DNA from: Bradyrhizobium erythrophlei
Lineage (GTDB): Bacteria; Pseudomonadota; Alphaproteobacteria; Rhizobiales; Xanthobacteraceae
Length of the DNA stretch: 64,000 nt
Direction of reading: 5' to 3'
NCBI RefSeq assembly: GCF_900129505.1
Contig: NZ_LT670818.1
Coordinates: forward strand, 2,604,001 to 2,668,000
Below, in pieces: positions 42,866-52,179 of this stretch. Below the pieces are notes generated by a model. The model did no database searches, was not told the origin of the DNA, and saw only the letters and a list, made by a program, of their open reading frames with translations. Both the position numbers and the translations under genes were made by a program. The first letter of the stretch is position 1, and each line of letters opens with the position of its first letter.

Positions 42866-43808
42866 GGCTATCACCTCTCTGCCCGGCAACCCGCTTCAAC
42901 GGATCCCCGGCGTCGCCGTCACGCTGGTGCTGCTTGTCGCCGTGTTCGCGAGCGTTGCGCCGGGATTCCTGTCGCCGGCAAATATCACGAACGTTCTGGT
43001 GCAGTCGACCGTTCTGACAATGCTGGCGCTGCCGATGACGCTGATCATCATGACGGAGGGGCTCGACCTGTCGATGGGCGCCGTCCTGACCTTCACATCT
43101 CTCGTCGTGGCCATCGTTTCGCTGGCGACCGGATCGATGCTGCTCGGCCTCGGTGCCGCGATTCTGGCCGGCGCCGCGTTCGGTACCGTCAATGGCTGGC
43201 TGGTGGCGACTCTCGGCATTCCCCCGTTCGTGGCCACGCTCGGCACGTTGGGCATGGCCCAGGGCTTGTCGCTGATCATCAGTGACGGCCAGAGCGTTGT
43301 GGGCATCCCGCACAGCGTGCGCGACGTCTATTCGGCGACCATCGCGGGCGTGCCGGTACCCGTCGCGATAGCGCTGGTCAGCTATGCCGCCTTTCACGTA
43401 CTTCTCTATCATACCCGCTTCGGCACATACATCTTCGCACTCGGCGGCAATCGAGAGGCTTTGAAATATGCCGGTCTGGCGCCGAGCAGATTGCTCATCG
43501 CCGTCTATGCGATCGGCGGCATGATGGCCGGTGTTGCAGGGCTGCTGATGACCGCGCGAATGAATTCCGGCCATCCGACCGCGGGCCTCGGTCTCGAATT
43601 CGACGCGATCGCAGCCGTGGCCGTGGGGGGCACGTCGTTCGAACGCGGCAATGGCTGGCTGTTCGGCACGGCGCTGGGCGTGATCGCGGTCGGCGTGCTG
43701 CGCAACGGGCTCAACCTGATGGCGCTTCCGTCGTCGATCCAGGTCGCCAGTGTCGGACTCCTCGTCATCGTAGCGCTGTTCTTCGACGGGTTGCGGAGCC
43801 GGTCATGA
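42858..43808 (+). CDS. Sugar-type ABC transporter permease (RbsC family), first
   Basis: A 316-residue inner-membrane permease of the RbsC/BPD_transp_2 family with about eight to ten hydrophobic segments; the stretch TEGLDLSMGAVLTFTSLVVA near residue 60 and GGNREALKYAGL near residue 195 are characteristic. Its start overlaps the ATPase gene by eight bases and its end overlaps the next permease by four. Two distinct permeases suggest a heterodimeric channel. Confidence 0.88.
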   Translation: MREAITSLPGNPLQRIPGVAVTLVLLVAVFASVAPGFLSPANITNVLVQSTVLTMLALPMTLIIMTEGLDLSMGAVLTFTSLVVAIVSLATGSMLLGLGAAILAGAAFGTVNGWLVATLGIPPFVATLGTLGMAQGLSLIISDGQSVVGIPHSVRDVYSATIAGVPVPVAIALVSYAAFHVLLYHTRFGTYIFALGGNREALKYAGLAPSRLLIAVYAIGGMMAGVAGLLMTARMNSGHPTAGLGLEFDAIAAVAVGGTSFERGNGWLFGTALGVIAVGVLRNGLNLMALPSSIQVASVGLLVIVALFFDGLRSRS

Positions 43809-44782
43809 CTGACCTGACCAAACAGGCCTTCGCGCCGCCACGTGCCCTGGTCTCAGGGGACGCACTTCAGATCTTCTACCGGTTGCTCGCTGCGCTCCTG
43901 ATCTGTGTGGTTCTGTCGTTCTCGAGCGATTCCTTTCTTAGTCTCGGCAACATTGTCAACGTGCTGCGCCAGGCCAGTCTGATGTTCTTCATCGCGTCCG
44001 GCCTGACGCTGGTGGTTCTGACGGCAGGACTCGATCTGTCGGTCGGCGCCAATGTCGCGCTTTCAGCCTGCCTTGTCGGAACGGTTATCCAGCAGACGGG
44101 ATCGCCTACCCTGGGCGTGCTTACCGGGCTTGCCACCGGCGGCATCATCGGCCTTCTCAATGGCGTGATGGTGACGGCGCTGCGCATCCCCTCATTCATC
44201 GCAACCTACGGCATGTTGTGGGTGCTTAACGGCCTCACCTACTGGTATATGGCCGGCGAGACCATCCATGGCTTTCCGCCGGGGTTTCGCCAGATCGGCA
44301 GCGGCTATCTATTCGGCTTGCCGATCCCAGTCTACCTTCTTCTGATTTTCCTCGCGGTCGGAACCATCTTCGCGCAACGGACGACCTGGGGCCAGGAGAT
44401 CTACGCGACCGGCGCTAATCCGATCGCGGCACGGCTGTCGGGCATTCCGGTCGCGCGACGGCTGCTTCTGGTCTATGGGGTTTCCGGAACGATGGCGGGT
44501 CTGGCGTCGATCGTGTTTCTCGCGCGCTTGAATTCAGCGGAAGCCGACATCGGTGAAAGCCTGACGCTTCCCGCGATCGCGGCGGTGCTGATCGGCGGCA
44601 CGTCGCTGTTCGGCGGCGTCGGCACCGTGTTCGGCACCTTCGTCGGCGCGCTGATCCTGACGCTGGTGCTGAACGGCATGAACCTGCTGTCGGTCAACGC
44701 CAGCTGGCAGCCCCTCGTCACCGGTGTCATCGTCATCCTGGCTGTCTGGGTCGACATGAAAACGCGCCATCGTACGCCATGA
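43805..44782 (+). CDS. Sugar-type ABC transporter permease (RbsC family), second
   Basis: A 325-residue RbsC-family permease. Family stretches TAGLDLSVGANVALSACLVG and TWGQEIYATGANPIAARLSGIP are present. It is only moderately similar to the first permease, so this is an old duplication. The ATG overlaps the previous stop (ATGA). It is followed after 40 bases by the binding-protein gene. Confidence 0.88.
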   Translation: MTDLTKQAFAPPRALVSGDALQIFYRLLAALLICVVLSFSSDSFLSLGNIVNVLRQASLMFFIASGLTLVVLTAGLDLSVGANVALSACLVGTVIQQTGSPTLGVLTGLATGGIIGLLNGVMVTALRIPSFIATYGMLWVLNGLTYWYMAGETIHGFPPGFRQIGSGYLFGLPIPVYLLLIFLAVGTIFAQRTTWGQEIYATGANPIAARLSGIPVARRLLLVYGVSGTMAGLASIVFLARLNSAEADIGESLTLPAIAAVLIGGTSLFGGVGTVFGTFVGALILTLVLNGMNLLSVNASWQPLVTGVIVILAVWVDMKTRHRTP

Positions 44783-44822
44783 TATTCTGCAAACTTCAAC
44801 AAACCAAAAAAGGGATGGAAAC

Positions 44823-45797
44823 ATGAAGCAATACCGGAAATTGACCTGCGCTGTTCTGGTGCTGTCGGGCGGATTCGCGGCCGGCGCACGGGCCGACGGC
44901 GAGACGATCGCTGTTTTCACGAAGAACCAGACCAACCCTTTTTTCCAGACCGTGCGGGTCGGCGCCGATGCCGCGGCGAAAGGGCTCGGCGCGAGAACGC
45001 TGCACTATATTCCGACCAAGCCCGACAGCATTCCCGAACAGCTCAGCCAGATCGAAGACGTCGTGGTGAAGAAGCCGAGCGCCATCGTCTTTATTCCGGT
45101 CGACTACAAGGCGATGGTGCCGGGCATCGAGAAGGTCAACGAGGCCGGAATCCCGGTCGTGAACATCACCGACCGCTCGGCTGGCGGCAAGTTCGTCGCG
45201 TTCGTCGGCGCCGACGACTACAGCCTCGGCCTCGAGACGGCCCGCTATCTGCTCAAGACGCTGGGCGGCAAAGGCAACATCGTCATCATCGAAGGCGTCA
45301 AGGGCTCGCTGACCAATGTCGACCGTGTCAGGGGCTTCAACGACGCGCTGAAGGAAAATCCGGGCGCGAAGCTGCTCGCTTCCCAGCCCGGCAATTACCA
45401 GCGGCTGCAGGCGCTCCAGGTCATGGAGAATCTGATGCAGTCCAATTCGCAGATCGACGGCGTGCTCGCGGCCAACGATGCCATGGCAGTCGGCGCCATC
45501 GAGGCGCTCGACGGCGCGAACCGCAAGGCGCAGGTGATCGGCATTAACGGCACCAAGGAGGCCGTCGATGCGATCAAGTCAGGCAAGCTACTGGCGAGCG
45601 GCGACTATAACGGTTTCGTTCAGGGCTGTGTCGGCACCATGATCGCGATCCGGTCGCTGCGCGGCGAGCCGGTGGTTACGGAAATCGTGCTGAAGCCGAC
45701 CGTCATCACCAAGGACAATTATCAGCCATATGACGTTGCGCTGGAATCGCGGTCGTGCCCGTCCTGGGACGAAGCCGAGAAACTTCGTACGAAGTAA
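44823..45797 (+). CDS. Sugar-type ABC transporter substrate-binding protein (RbsB family)
   Basis: A 324-residue periplasmic binding protein. The first 24 residues (MKQYRKLTCAVLVLSGGFAA) form a Sec signal peptide with a likely cleavage after ARA. The mature part is a periplasmic-binding-protein-4/RbsB fold (TIAVFTKNQTNPFFQTVRVGADAAAKGLGA; VLAANDAMAVGAIEAL). An AAAGGGATGG ribosome-binding site precedes it. It defines the ligand of this importer; sugar, polyol or hydroxyacid cannot be separated by eye. Confidence 0.88.
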   Translation: MKQYRKLTCAVLVLSGGFAAGARADGETIAVFTKNQTNPFFQTVRVGADAAAKGLGARTLHYIPTKPDSIPEQLSQIEDVVVKKPSAIVFIPVDYKAMVPGIEKVNEAGIPVVNITDRSAGGKFVAFVGADDYSLGLETARYLLKTLGGKGNIVIIEGVKGSLTNVDRVRGFNDALKENPGAKLLASQPGNYQRLQALQVMENLMQSNSQIDGVLAANDAMAVGAIEALDGANRKAQVIGINGTKEAVDAIKSGKLLASGDYNGFVQGCVGTMIAIRSLRGEPVVTEIVLKPTVITKDNYQPYDVALESRSCPSWDEAEKLRTK

Positions 45798-46551
45798 CCG
45801 GCGCAGCGCGTCTGTTGCAGCGTACACGGGAGACCAGGCCGTCAATCGGATCGGCGGCAGCGATTGTCTGCCGATCGCCAAAACAAGCCCGACATCGCTT
45901 CAGGATTGCCCGCAAATGGTTCGACGTTAAGGAATGATCAGAAGGCACTACGACTACCCTTAGCAGTCAGCGTCCGTCGGATAGACAGGGTAATTTCGGA
46001 CAGCGACGGCCTAATCGAGTTAGTTGAGGGGGTTGCCTTTTATTCGCGTATAAATAGTATTGAGGCTGTCTATTCAGCGGCTCGGTAGGTCGCACAACAC
46101 ATAACTCAGAATTATAGGCACCGCCGCTGCCGAAATTGAGTTTCGCCATCGCGAGCAGGAGCTAGAACGCATATCCGATCAGGCTGACGCGGGATCTTGC
46201 TGCAGCATGGGCTTGGCTTCGAGCCGGTCCGCGAAAGCGGACGCGTTGGGGTTGTCGCGTCCGAAGACGATTGAACTAAGTTCGGAATTTCTCGCGAAGA
46301 CATCCATGGCATCTGTATGTGGAATCAGGCTCGATCCGAAAGCCGGTTTATTGCACTCATCGCCTGTATGCGAGGTTGTACATCAGGCGCTTCATCGGCA
46401 ATGAACGTCACTTACGCCGATCGCGACATGCTTTCGAGGCGCTCACGCTCTTTCGAGTCGCTCACGCTGCTTGCGTCCGGCTAACCTATAACGAGTTTGC
46501 ATACGAGCGATCACTGGAGAAAGCGCCGACGCGGTCAGAGGGAGAAATGCC
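45798..46551. other. Long non-coding stretch before the catalase-family gene
   Basis: About 750 bases of lower coding quality. Short open frames occur on both strands without recognisable domains. A short direct repeat (CGCTCACGCT, at about 46439 and 46460) is present. It probably contains the promoter of the catalase-family gene and a GGGAG ribosome-binding site just before 46552. Confidence 0.5.
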
Positions 46552-47643
46552 ATGCCACGCAATGGGTATCTTCGCTATGAGCCATCCATCGAACAACCGC
46601 GGCCGGATGAGGCGAAAACCATCGAGGCAATCGTGGCTTCAATCGAACGCACGAACGTGTCTAGTTTGGCTAAGCACCACCGCGCTATCCGTCAGCAACA
46701 TGCCAAAGGCCAGGGATTCCTGAGGGGCGAATTGACTGTTTATGATGATTTGCCCAATCACCTGCGCCAAGGCATGTTTGCGACGCCTCGTACCTATCCG
46801 ATCATAGTCCGCCTCTCCACCGCGCTTGGCGATATCCGCAGTGATCGCATCCGGCTTCCGCGAGGCATGGCCATCAAAGTAATAGGCGTGAGCGGCCCCA
46901 AGGCGCTGCCCGCCGACAATTCAACCAACCAGGACATCCTCCTCGTCAATCACAAGAGCTATTTTTCGGACGCCGCCGCTTATCTGAGCGCGCAGCGCAT
47001 CGTTTTCGAACTGGAGCCCCGCGTGCCAGATTTCCTGCTCAGACTCAGCGGTCTCCTGGCACGCGGCCTCGTCAAGCTCTCCAATTGCACCGGCATTCCC
47101 ATTCCGATGATTCTTAACGCGATCGGCGACTCCGGTAACAACATTCTTGGCGAGAGTTTTTATTCGGAGGGAGCGATACGTTTTGGCGACTATGTCGCCA
47201 AGCTCTGTGCCGCCCCCAATTCGGAGTCGGTTCTCAAGTTCAGAGGCCAGCCCAGCTTCAGAGACGACAGTTCCGTGCTGAATGCCGTCGTCGAGTTTTT
47301 CAAGAAGAACTCGGCGGAATACGAACTTCGTGCTCAGCTCTGCACAGATCTACAACGCACCCCGGTCGAGGACGCCTCGATCGATTGGCCCGAAGAAATT
47401 ACACCATATCAACCCCTGGCAAGAATCACGCTTCCACCTCAGGCAGCCGACGGACCGGCACGCCGGGCCTATGCAGACGACCGTCTGTCGTTTGATCCGT
47501 GGCGGTGCCTTGCCGATCATCAACCACTTGGCTCCATCATGCGGCTGCGCAAGGAGGCGTACCGGAAATCCAGCGATTTTCGTCGCAAGCCGCCGACTAC
47601 GGAACCTACAGAACCGCAGCACATCTCGGAGTTTCCGGACTGA
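46552..47643 (+). CDS. Catalase-family haem protein
   Basis: A 363-residue member of the small catalase-related family. The essential distal His and surrounding sequence appear in RQQHAKGQGFLRGELTVYDDLP (near residue 50), and the active-site Asn in NSTNQDILLVN. The proximal region reads LSFDPWRCLADHQPLGSIMRLRKEAY, which matches the short catalase-like proteins rather than the Tyr-bearing RxxxYxDTQ of true catalases. It may be a peroxidase or a fatty-acid-hydroperoxide enzyme. No signal peptide is seen. It is convergent with the large regulator at 47670. Confidence 0.8.
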   Translation: MPRNGYLRYEPSIEQPRPDEAKTIEAIVASIERTNVSSLAKHHRAIRQQHAKGQGFLRGELTVYDDLPNHLRQGMFATPRTYPIIVRLSTALGDIRSDRIRLPRGMAIKVIGVSGPKALPADNSTNQDILLVNHKSYFSDAAAYLSAQRIVFELEPRVPDFLLRLSGLLARGLVKLSNCTGIPIPMILNAIGDSGNNILGESFYSEGAIRFGDYVAKLCAAPNSESVLKFRGQPSFRDDSSVLNAVVEFFKKNSAEYELRAQLCTDLQRTPVEDASIDWPEEITPYQPLARITLPPQAADGPARRAYADDRLSFDPWRCLADHQPLGSIMRLRKEAYRKSSDFRRKPPTTEPTEPQHISEFPD

Positions 47644-47669
47644 CTGCGGTCAAGCTTTTGATCCGGTTT

Positions 47670-50600
47670 TCAAAGCTTTGTCTGCCGGCCGGCACCGGCG
47701 AGAAACGCGACTGATCGCAAAGGATCGTTCGGCTCTAGCGAATTCGTCAGGGATCTGACGATCTGGTCCGAACGGCACCGGTATTTGGCAGCTTTCTCAG
47801 GCTCTCCGCTGTTCTCATAAAAACGCGCGGTTGTGGCATACACCCTCCAGGCCGCAAGAGGCAGCCTGGCAGTGCGGGCAATTGCGATGGCCCGGGACAA
47901 ATCCGATCTGGCCGATTGGGAGTTTCCCGCTGCCATCGCTGCTCGTGCCATGACGTTGTGCGAAAGCGCGAGGAAGGCACGGTCGGGTGCGGCTGCCGTA
48001 ACCTCATGGAGTCGCGCAGCCGCTTTTTGCGCTTGATCCAGGTCTCCGGCCTCAAGCCAGTAGTCGCAACAGCTCAAGAGATATTGCGGGACTATCAGCG
48101 ACTCCATCGGCACACCGGCGATTTCGATCCGCTGCTCGATTGCGTCAAGGTGCTTGCGGGCCGAGGGCAGATTGCCCAGCCCGATATATGCTCTCGCCAA
48201 CAGGGTTCTTCCGACAAAGAAATTGAACGGATTCGCTTCAACCATCGGATTGAGCGTTTCTTCCGAACGGCTTGCGGCGCGCTCAAAATCCTTCGCTTCG
48301 GCGTGCAGCCATCCGATCGTCAGGTGGCACAATGCGCTGGCTTGGGGATTCGCGTTTCGCTCTGCGATTGCCAGGGCGGAGGCCACGATCTCCCGTACTT
48401 CGCCCCATTTTCCGAGATAGAGCAGCGCAAAAGCTTCGACCGTGTTGTAGAGAGCGAAGAGATATACATCGCCGACCATGCGGGCCAACTCCCGGCCCCT
48501 TCTGGTCGCGTCGCAGCACGCTGGGTAGTTCGAACTCAGGAATTCGAGCACCATCTCCATCGAGCAGCGCCTCATCCGCATGCTGAGGTCCTGTGATTCC
48601 GCAATCAGCGTCGCCGCCTGACGGCAGAAGTCTGCATCTTCCTTCCGCCAGCCCCGCAGCATGAGAGAGAGATTGGCGACGTTCCCCTGCACCAGCGCCC
48701 TGAATGCGGGATCATCGATCGCGCGGCTCTTTGCGAATGCCTGCTCCGCGAACGGCAGGCACTGACGTCGATCGACGTAAAGGCAGAATCGGCTGAGATC
48801 GACAAGCCCATTGACCTCTTCTCGAAGATGTCCGGTCTCCACGGCATGGGTAACCATTGCGGTAAGATCTTCGAGCGAGCGAGGGAAATTTCCACCGGCG
48901 CGCCACGTCCAAGCCCTCTGAAGAAGGAGCTTCAGGCGCGTCGCCGGTTGTACCTCCCCCGGGAGGTGAATCAGAAGTTCGAGCGCCCGGGTCAGGTAGC
49001 TTGCCGCTTCCCCCGTGCAGAACCGCCGCGCCGCACTCTCGGCGGCGAGGCCCAAGTAGCGCACGGCCTTCGGGAAATCGTGCCCAAGCTCGAAATGAAG
49101 CGCGAGCGCGGAGGCCACCTCGGGCGCCCGGTCCCCGTACCCGTGTTCGAGGCTTCCTCCCACACGCAAATGCGTATTGACCCGGCGCGCGGGCGCAAGT
49201 CGCTGATACAGGACCTCCTGGTAAAGCGCGTGTTGGAACGCGTAGCAGCCAGAGACCGCCCCGTTTGGCCATTCGGTCACGCCGGCCGAGGCTACCACGC
49301 GGCCCGTCCGCGCCAGTTCCTCGCAAATCTGCTCGACTTCCAGAACGTCGCGATCCAGCGCCCCTGCCACCAAGACAGCCGAGAACTCCGCGCCCGCCGC
49401 GCTCGCGACTTCGAGCAAGCCTCGCTCGTCGACGCTCAAATCATCGATCTGCCGCGTAATCATCTCCCGCAGATCGCGCGGCATCGTGTCCTGAGAGATC
49501 GCTTCCTCAGATCCTAGTCGCCACGTTCCATCGAACTCGACGATCGCCCGTTGCGCGATGAGATGATCGACAAGGGAGACGACGAACAGCGGTTGTCCAC
49601 CGGTTCGTGCAAAGATCCGCTCCTCCAAGCTTTTGGCAAGCTCGGCAGAGCCAAACCTTAAGCCAAGGTATTGCTCGACTTCAGTGCGTGCGAGCCGATC
49701 GAGAGCAAGGTCCGTACATCGACCATGGATCTGCAGATCCTGGTGAACGGCTCGAACTGGATGCTCCCCGACAGCGACGTCGATTGGCCGATAGGTGGCA
49801 AGGACAAGTATGGCCACCTTTCGATCTCGCCGCGCAATGCGAGAGAGTGCGTCCACCGTTGCGACATCACTCCAATGCAGGTCTTCGAGAATAATCACCC
49901 AAGGTCGTTCGGCAGCCAGGCTCTCCATGAGATCACCGAATTCGCGAAGCATGCGTTCCCGTGTGGCTCCGAAGACTTCATGGTGGAATGCAGCACGATC
50001 CTCTTCGCGCAAAAAATCTGGCATCTGCGCCAACCATGTGGGCGCGTGTTCGCGAAGAGATTTGAGCAGGGACGCTCCATCGGCTCCGCGGCATTGTTCG
50101 TGCAGCGCCTCGATCAGCGGTAGGAAAGCCTCATGGGTTCCGAACAGTTCGTTGCAACCACAGTGCAGCACGCCCATCCCGTGCCGCTTCATCCGCTTCG
50201 TCGCCATCCGGATAAGTGTCGTCTTGCCTATCCCGGCTTCACCGGTAATGAAAACGACCTGACGGTGTCCGCCCAAGGCTTGCTGCAGCACGCTTTCCAG
50301 AATCCGCAGGGGACCGGCCCGTCCGACCCGCCAGCGTCCGCGTTGATAGGCCGTATCGTCCGGAACGGGAGCTTCCTCCTCGAGCGGATGCTGGACATCG
50401 GGATGGCGAATCGCGTGGACGGAGGCAATGAACCGATATCCGCGCCGCGTTACGGTCTCAATGTAATTCGGCGCCAGCCTGTCGTCGCCCAACGCGGAGC
50501 GAAGTGAGTTCATGGCCACGGTCAGGCTCGACTCGCTTACGTGGAGGTCGGACCAGATGGCGTTGAGCAGTTCGTCCTTGGTTACCAATTCTCCGGGGCG

Positions 50601-50741
50601 TTCGACCAGGCAGCACAACAGCTCGAAAGGCTTCGGCGCCAGCACGACACGGTCTTGTCCTCGCCAAAGCAGGGCGTTGACCCGATCAAGCCGAAACTGA
50701 CCAAAGGCAAACTCGCCTGTTCTCACGGCTGCGACCCTCAC
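47670..50741 (-). CDS. Large winged-helix/AAA-ATPase/TPR transcriptional regulator
   Basis: A regulator of about 1,020 residues. An OmpR/CadC-type winged-helix DNA-binding domain is at the N-terminus (about residues 10-110; LVTKDELLNAIW, ETVTRRGYRF). Next come a P-loop ATPase domain (GEAGIGKTT at 167-175, WVIILEDLHWSDVATVDAL for Walker B) and a long TPR-like C-terminal array (from about 510). Relatives are signal-responsive activators of the LAL/SARP type. The start is uncertain: GTG 50741 (GGGAG upstream) or GTG 50726; the frame also extends to 50834. It is divergent from the small gene at 50888. The signal is unknown. Confidence 0.85.
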   Translation of the reverse strand: MRVAAVRTGEFAFGQFRLDRVNALLWRGQDRVVLAPKPFELLCCLVERPGELVTKDELLNAIWSDLHVSESSLTVAMNSLRSALGDDRLAPNYIETVTRRGYRFIASVHAIRHPDVQHPLEEEAPVPDDTAYQRGRWRVGRAGPLRILESVLQQALGGHRQVVFITGEAGIGKTTLIRMATKRMKRHGMGVLHCGCNELFGTHEAFLPLIEALHEQCRGADGASLLKSLREHAPTWLAQMPDFLREEDRAAFHHEVFGATRERMLREFGDLMESLAAERPWVIILEDLHWSDVATVDALSRIARRDRKVAILVLATYRPIDVAVGEHPVRAVHQDLQIHGRCTDLALDRLARTEVEQYLGLRFGSAELAKSLEERIFARTGGQPLFVVSLVDHLIAQRAIVEFDGTWRLGSEEAISQDTMPRDLREMITRQIDDLSVDERGLLEVASAAGAEFSAVLVAGALDRDVLEVEQICEELARTGRVVASAGVTEWPNGAVSGCYAFQHALYQEVLYQRLAPARRVNTHLRVGGSLEHGYGDRAPEVASALALHFELGHDFPKAVRYLGLAAESAARRFCTGEAASYLTRALELLIHLPGEVQPATRLKLLLQRAWTWRAGGNFPRSLEDLTAMVTHAVETGHLREEVNGLVDLSRFCLYVDRRQCLPFAEQAFAKSRAIDDPAFRALVQGNVANLSLMLRGWRKEDADFCRQAATLIAESQDLSMRMRRCSMEMVLEFLSSNYPACCDATRRGRELARMVGDVYLFALYNTVEAFALLYLGKWGEVREIVASALAIAERNANPQASALCHLTIGWLHAEAKDFERAASRSEETLNPMVEANPFNFFVGRTLLARAYIGLGNLPSARKHLDAIEQRIEIAGVPMESLIVPQYLLSCCDYWLEAGDLDQAQKAAARLHEVTAAAPDRAFLALSHNVMARAAMAAGNSQSARSDLSRAIAIARTARLPLAAWRVYATTARFYENSGEPEKAAKYRCRSDQIVRSLTNSLEPNDPLRSVAFLAGAGRQTKL

Positions 50742-50887
50742 AGTCCGGATGTCTCCCGATCTTAAGAGAAAGCTAAGCGAAATGTAAGGGCGTCTTAAAG
50801 ACCCAAGGACCGCGCGAGCACTAGCGTCGTTCACATCGGCGGTCCCGCCAGCAAGACCGGCGCGGGCGCCGAAGAGGAGGAAGGATC

Positions 50888-51397
50888 ATGCTGAATCCAG
50901 CTCCCAGGGGAAACGACCAACAGATCGCGGTCACTGCAGCGGAAAGCGCGGCACTGATCGTGGTACCCGAGAAGATTGAATTCCTCAATTTTCTCGCCGA
51001 CAAAACCGAGAGCATCGACTTGCCGGACGTGCAAGGGCGGCTAGACGGCGAGGGGCGGTATCCACGGCAAGTGTCCGAGCAGGTGCAGGCCGAAGAGGAC
51101 CAGCCCAAGGAGCTGAAACGCGAAACATCCTTCCTTGGCGGAGCTCTGCGCTTCGCGGGAGCAATCGTCGGATATATGTTGGGCGGTCCGGCGGGAGCTG
51201 CGCTCGGTTCGATCGTTGGGGAGGTGATGGGCGACATGGCCGCTGAGCGAAGCAGCATCATCTGGCCCGACCTTGGGCGCGCATTTTTTTATCCCAAAGT
51301 AGGTTATCAAGAAGAAGATGCTTGTGATCGCGGCAGCCATGACTCCATTCACCTCGAGCGGAGTCGGTGCGAGGGCCGCAGGACTACCGACTTATGA
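50888..51397 (+). CDS. Small protein with a glycine-zipper membrane segment (hypothetical)
   Basis: A 169-residue protein of unknown function. The start has a strong GGAGGAAGG site. An acidic N-terminal half is followed by a glycine-zipper stretch (GGALRFAGAIVGYMLGGPAG, residues ~85-105, and GAALGSIVGEVMGDMAAE), which could insert into or span a membrane. The last ~30 residues, after a run of seven T's near 51284, overlap the next gene and look non-native, so the true C-terminus might differ through a frameshift. It is divergent from the large regulator and perhaps under its control. Confidence 0.55.
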   Translation: MLNPAPRGNDQQIAVTAAESAALIVVPEKIEFLNFLADKTESIDLPDVQGRLDGEGRYPRQVSEQVQAEEDQPKELKRETSFLGGALRFAGAIVGYMLGGPAGAALGSIVGEVMGDMAAERSSIIWPDLGRAFFYPKVGYQEEDACDRGSHDSIHLERSRCEGRRTTDL

Positions 51398-51734
51398 ACT
51401 GATGGGGTTCCCGATCTCCCCGCACCAGTTTTCGGTGGTGGGATCGACCCATGTTGAGCCGCGGTCGCCCGTCCCAACGCTTACGTTATTCGGAAGGCCC
51501 GCCTCTCCGCATCAAATCGCAGTCTTGATGCCGCGCCGGGAAACGGCCGGGATAACGGCGACCCGGGTGACCAACGCTGAACTCTCTGCACCTGAGCCGG
51601 AACTTTCGAACATGGCGATTCTCTGCTCATCTGCTTGCCTGCGGTTGCCCCACGGCGCCAACCGCGGGCTTACCCTGCGGCCCGAATATCGCTCCACGCT
51701 AATACGATCGCATGGCGCGAGGGCGGTAAAGTAG
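51318..51734 (+). CDS. Small secreted protein (hypothetical, Bradyrhizobium-type)
   Basis: A 138-residue protein. The N-terminus looks like a signal peptide (LVIAAAMTPFTSSGVGARA), followed by a motif pair GLPTYELMGFPISPHQ and TLFGRPASPHQIAVL, in which an SPHQ unit recurs. I recall similar short exported proteins from Bradyrhizobium but cannot name a family. The start overlaps the previous gene by 80 bases; the AAGAAGAAG before the ATG serves as a weak ribosome-binding site. The C-terminal half is low in recognisable features. Confidence 0.55.
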   Translation: MLVIAAAMTPFTSSGVGARAAGLPTYELMGFPISPHQFSVVGSTHVEPRSPVPTLTLFGRPASPHQIAVLMPRRETAGITATRVTNAELSAPEPELSNMAILCSSACLRLPHGANRGLTLRPEYRSTLIRSHGARAVK

Positions 51735-52179
51735 CGATCAGGCAAATGGTCGCCGATGGACGGAGCAAGCAACAGCGTAAGTCTGCCTAGCGCATCGACC
51801 CGCGACGTTGGTGACGGGCCTCCGAAGAGATTTCGCAATTGGCCTCCTACGTCCTTGAACAAGTCGTCTCCGCTGGACGGCTCGTCCGAACTGAGTTCGG
51901 AGCTGAGCTGCGTCAAATTGAATTTCGCGCCGCTCTCGCAACCGAAAATCGGCCGACGTGATGGAAGCCGAGTTCGACCGGTGGAACAGTAGGTACGATA
52001 TCCCTTCTCTGGACAAGGCGGTAGGTCGTCGACCCGAACGTAGCACTGTAAGTGGCGACGAAATCCGTCCGCCCGACGCGCCGAAGACGAAGACTTGAGC
52101 AGAGTGAAGATTTTTTTCCTGTCGTGCTCGGTCCACCGTCACCAGTGCGATGGCCGCCCCTGCGAATCTCGCACGATAA
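51735..52179. other. Non-coding stretch, no gene supported
   Basis: About 445 bases between convergent genes. Open frames on both strands have no recognisable domains and unusual composition. No clear terminator hairpin with T-run was identified. Confidence 0.5.
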
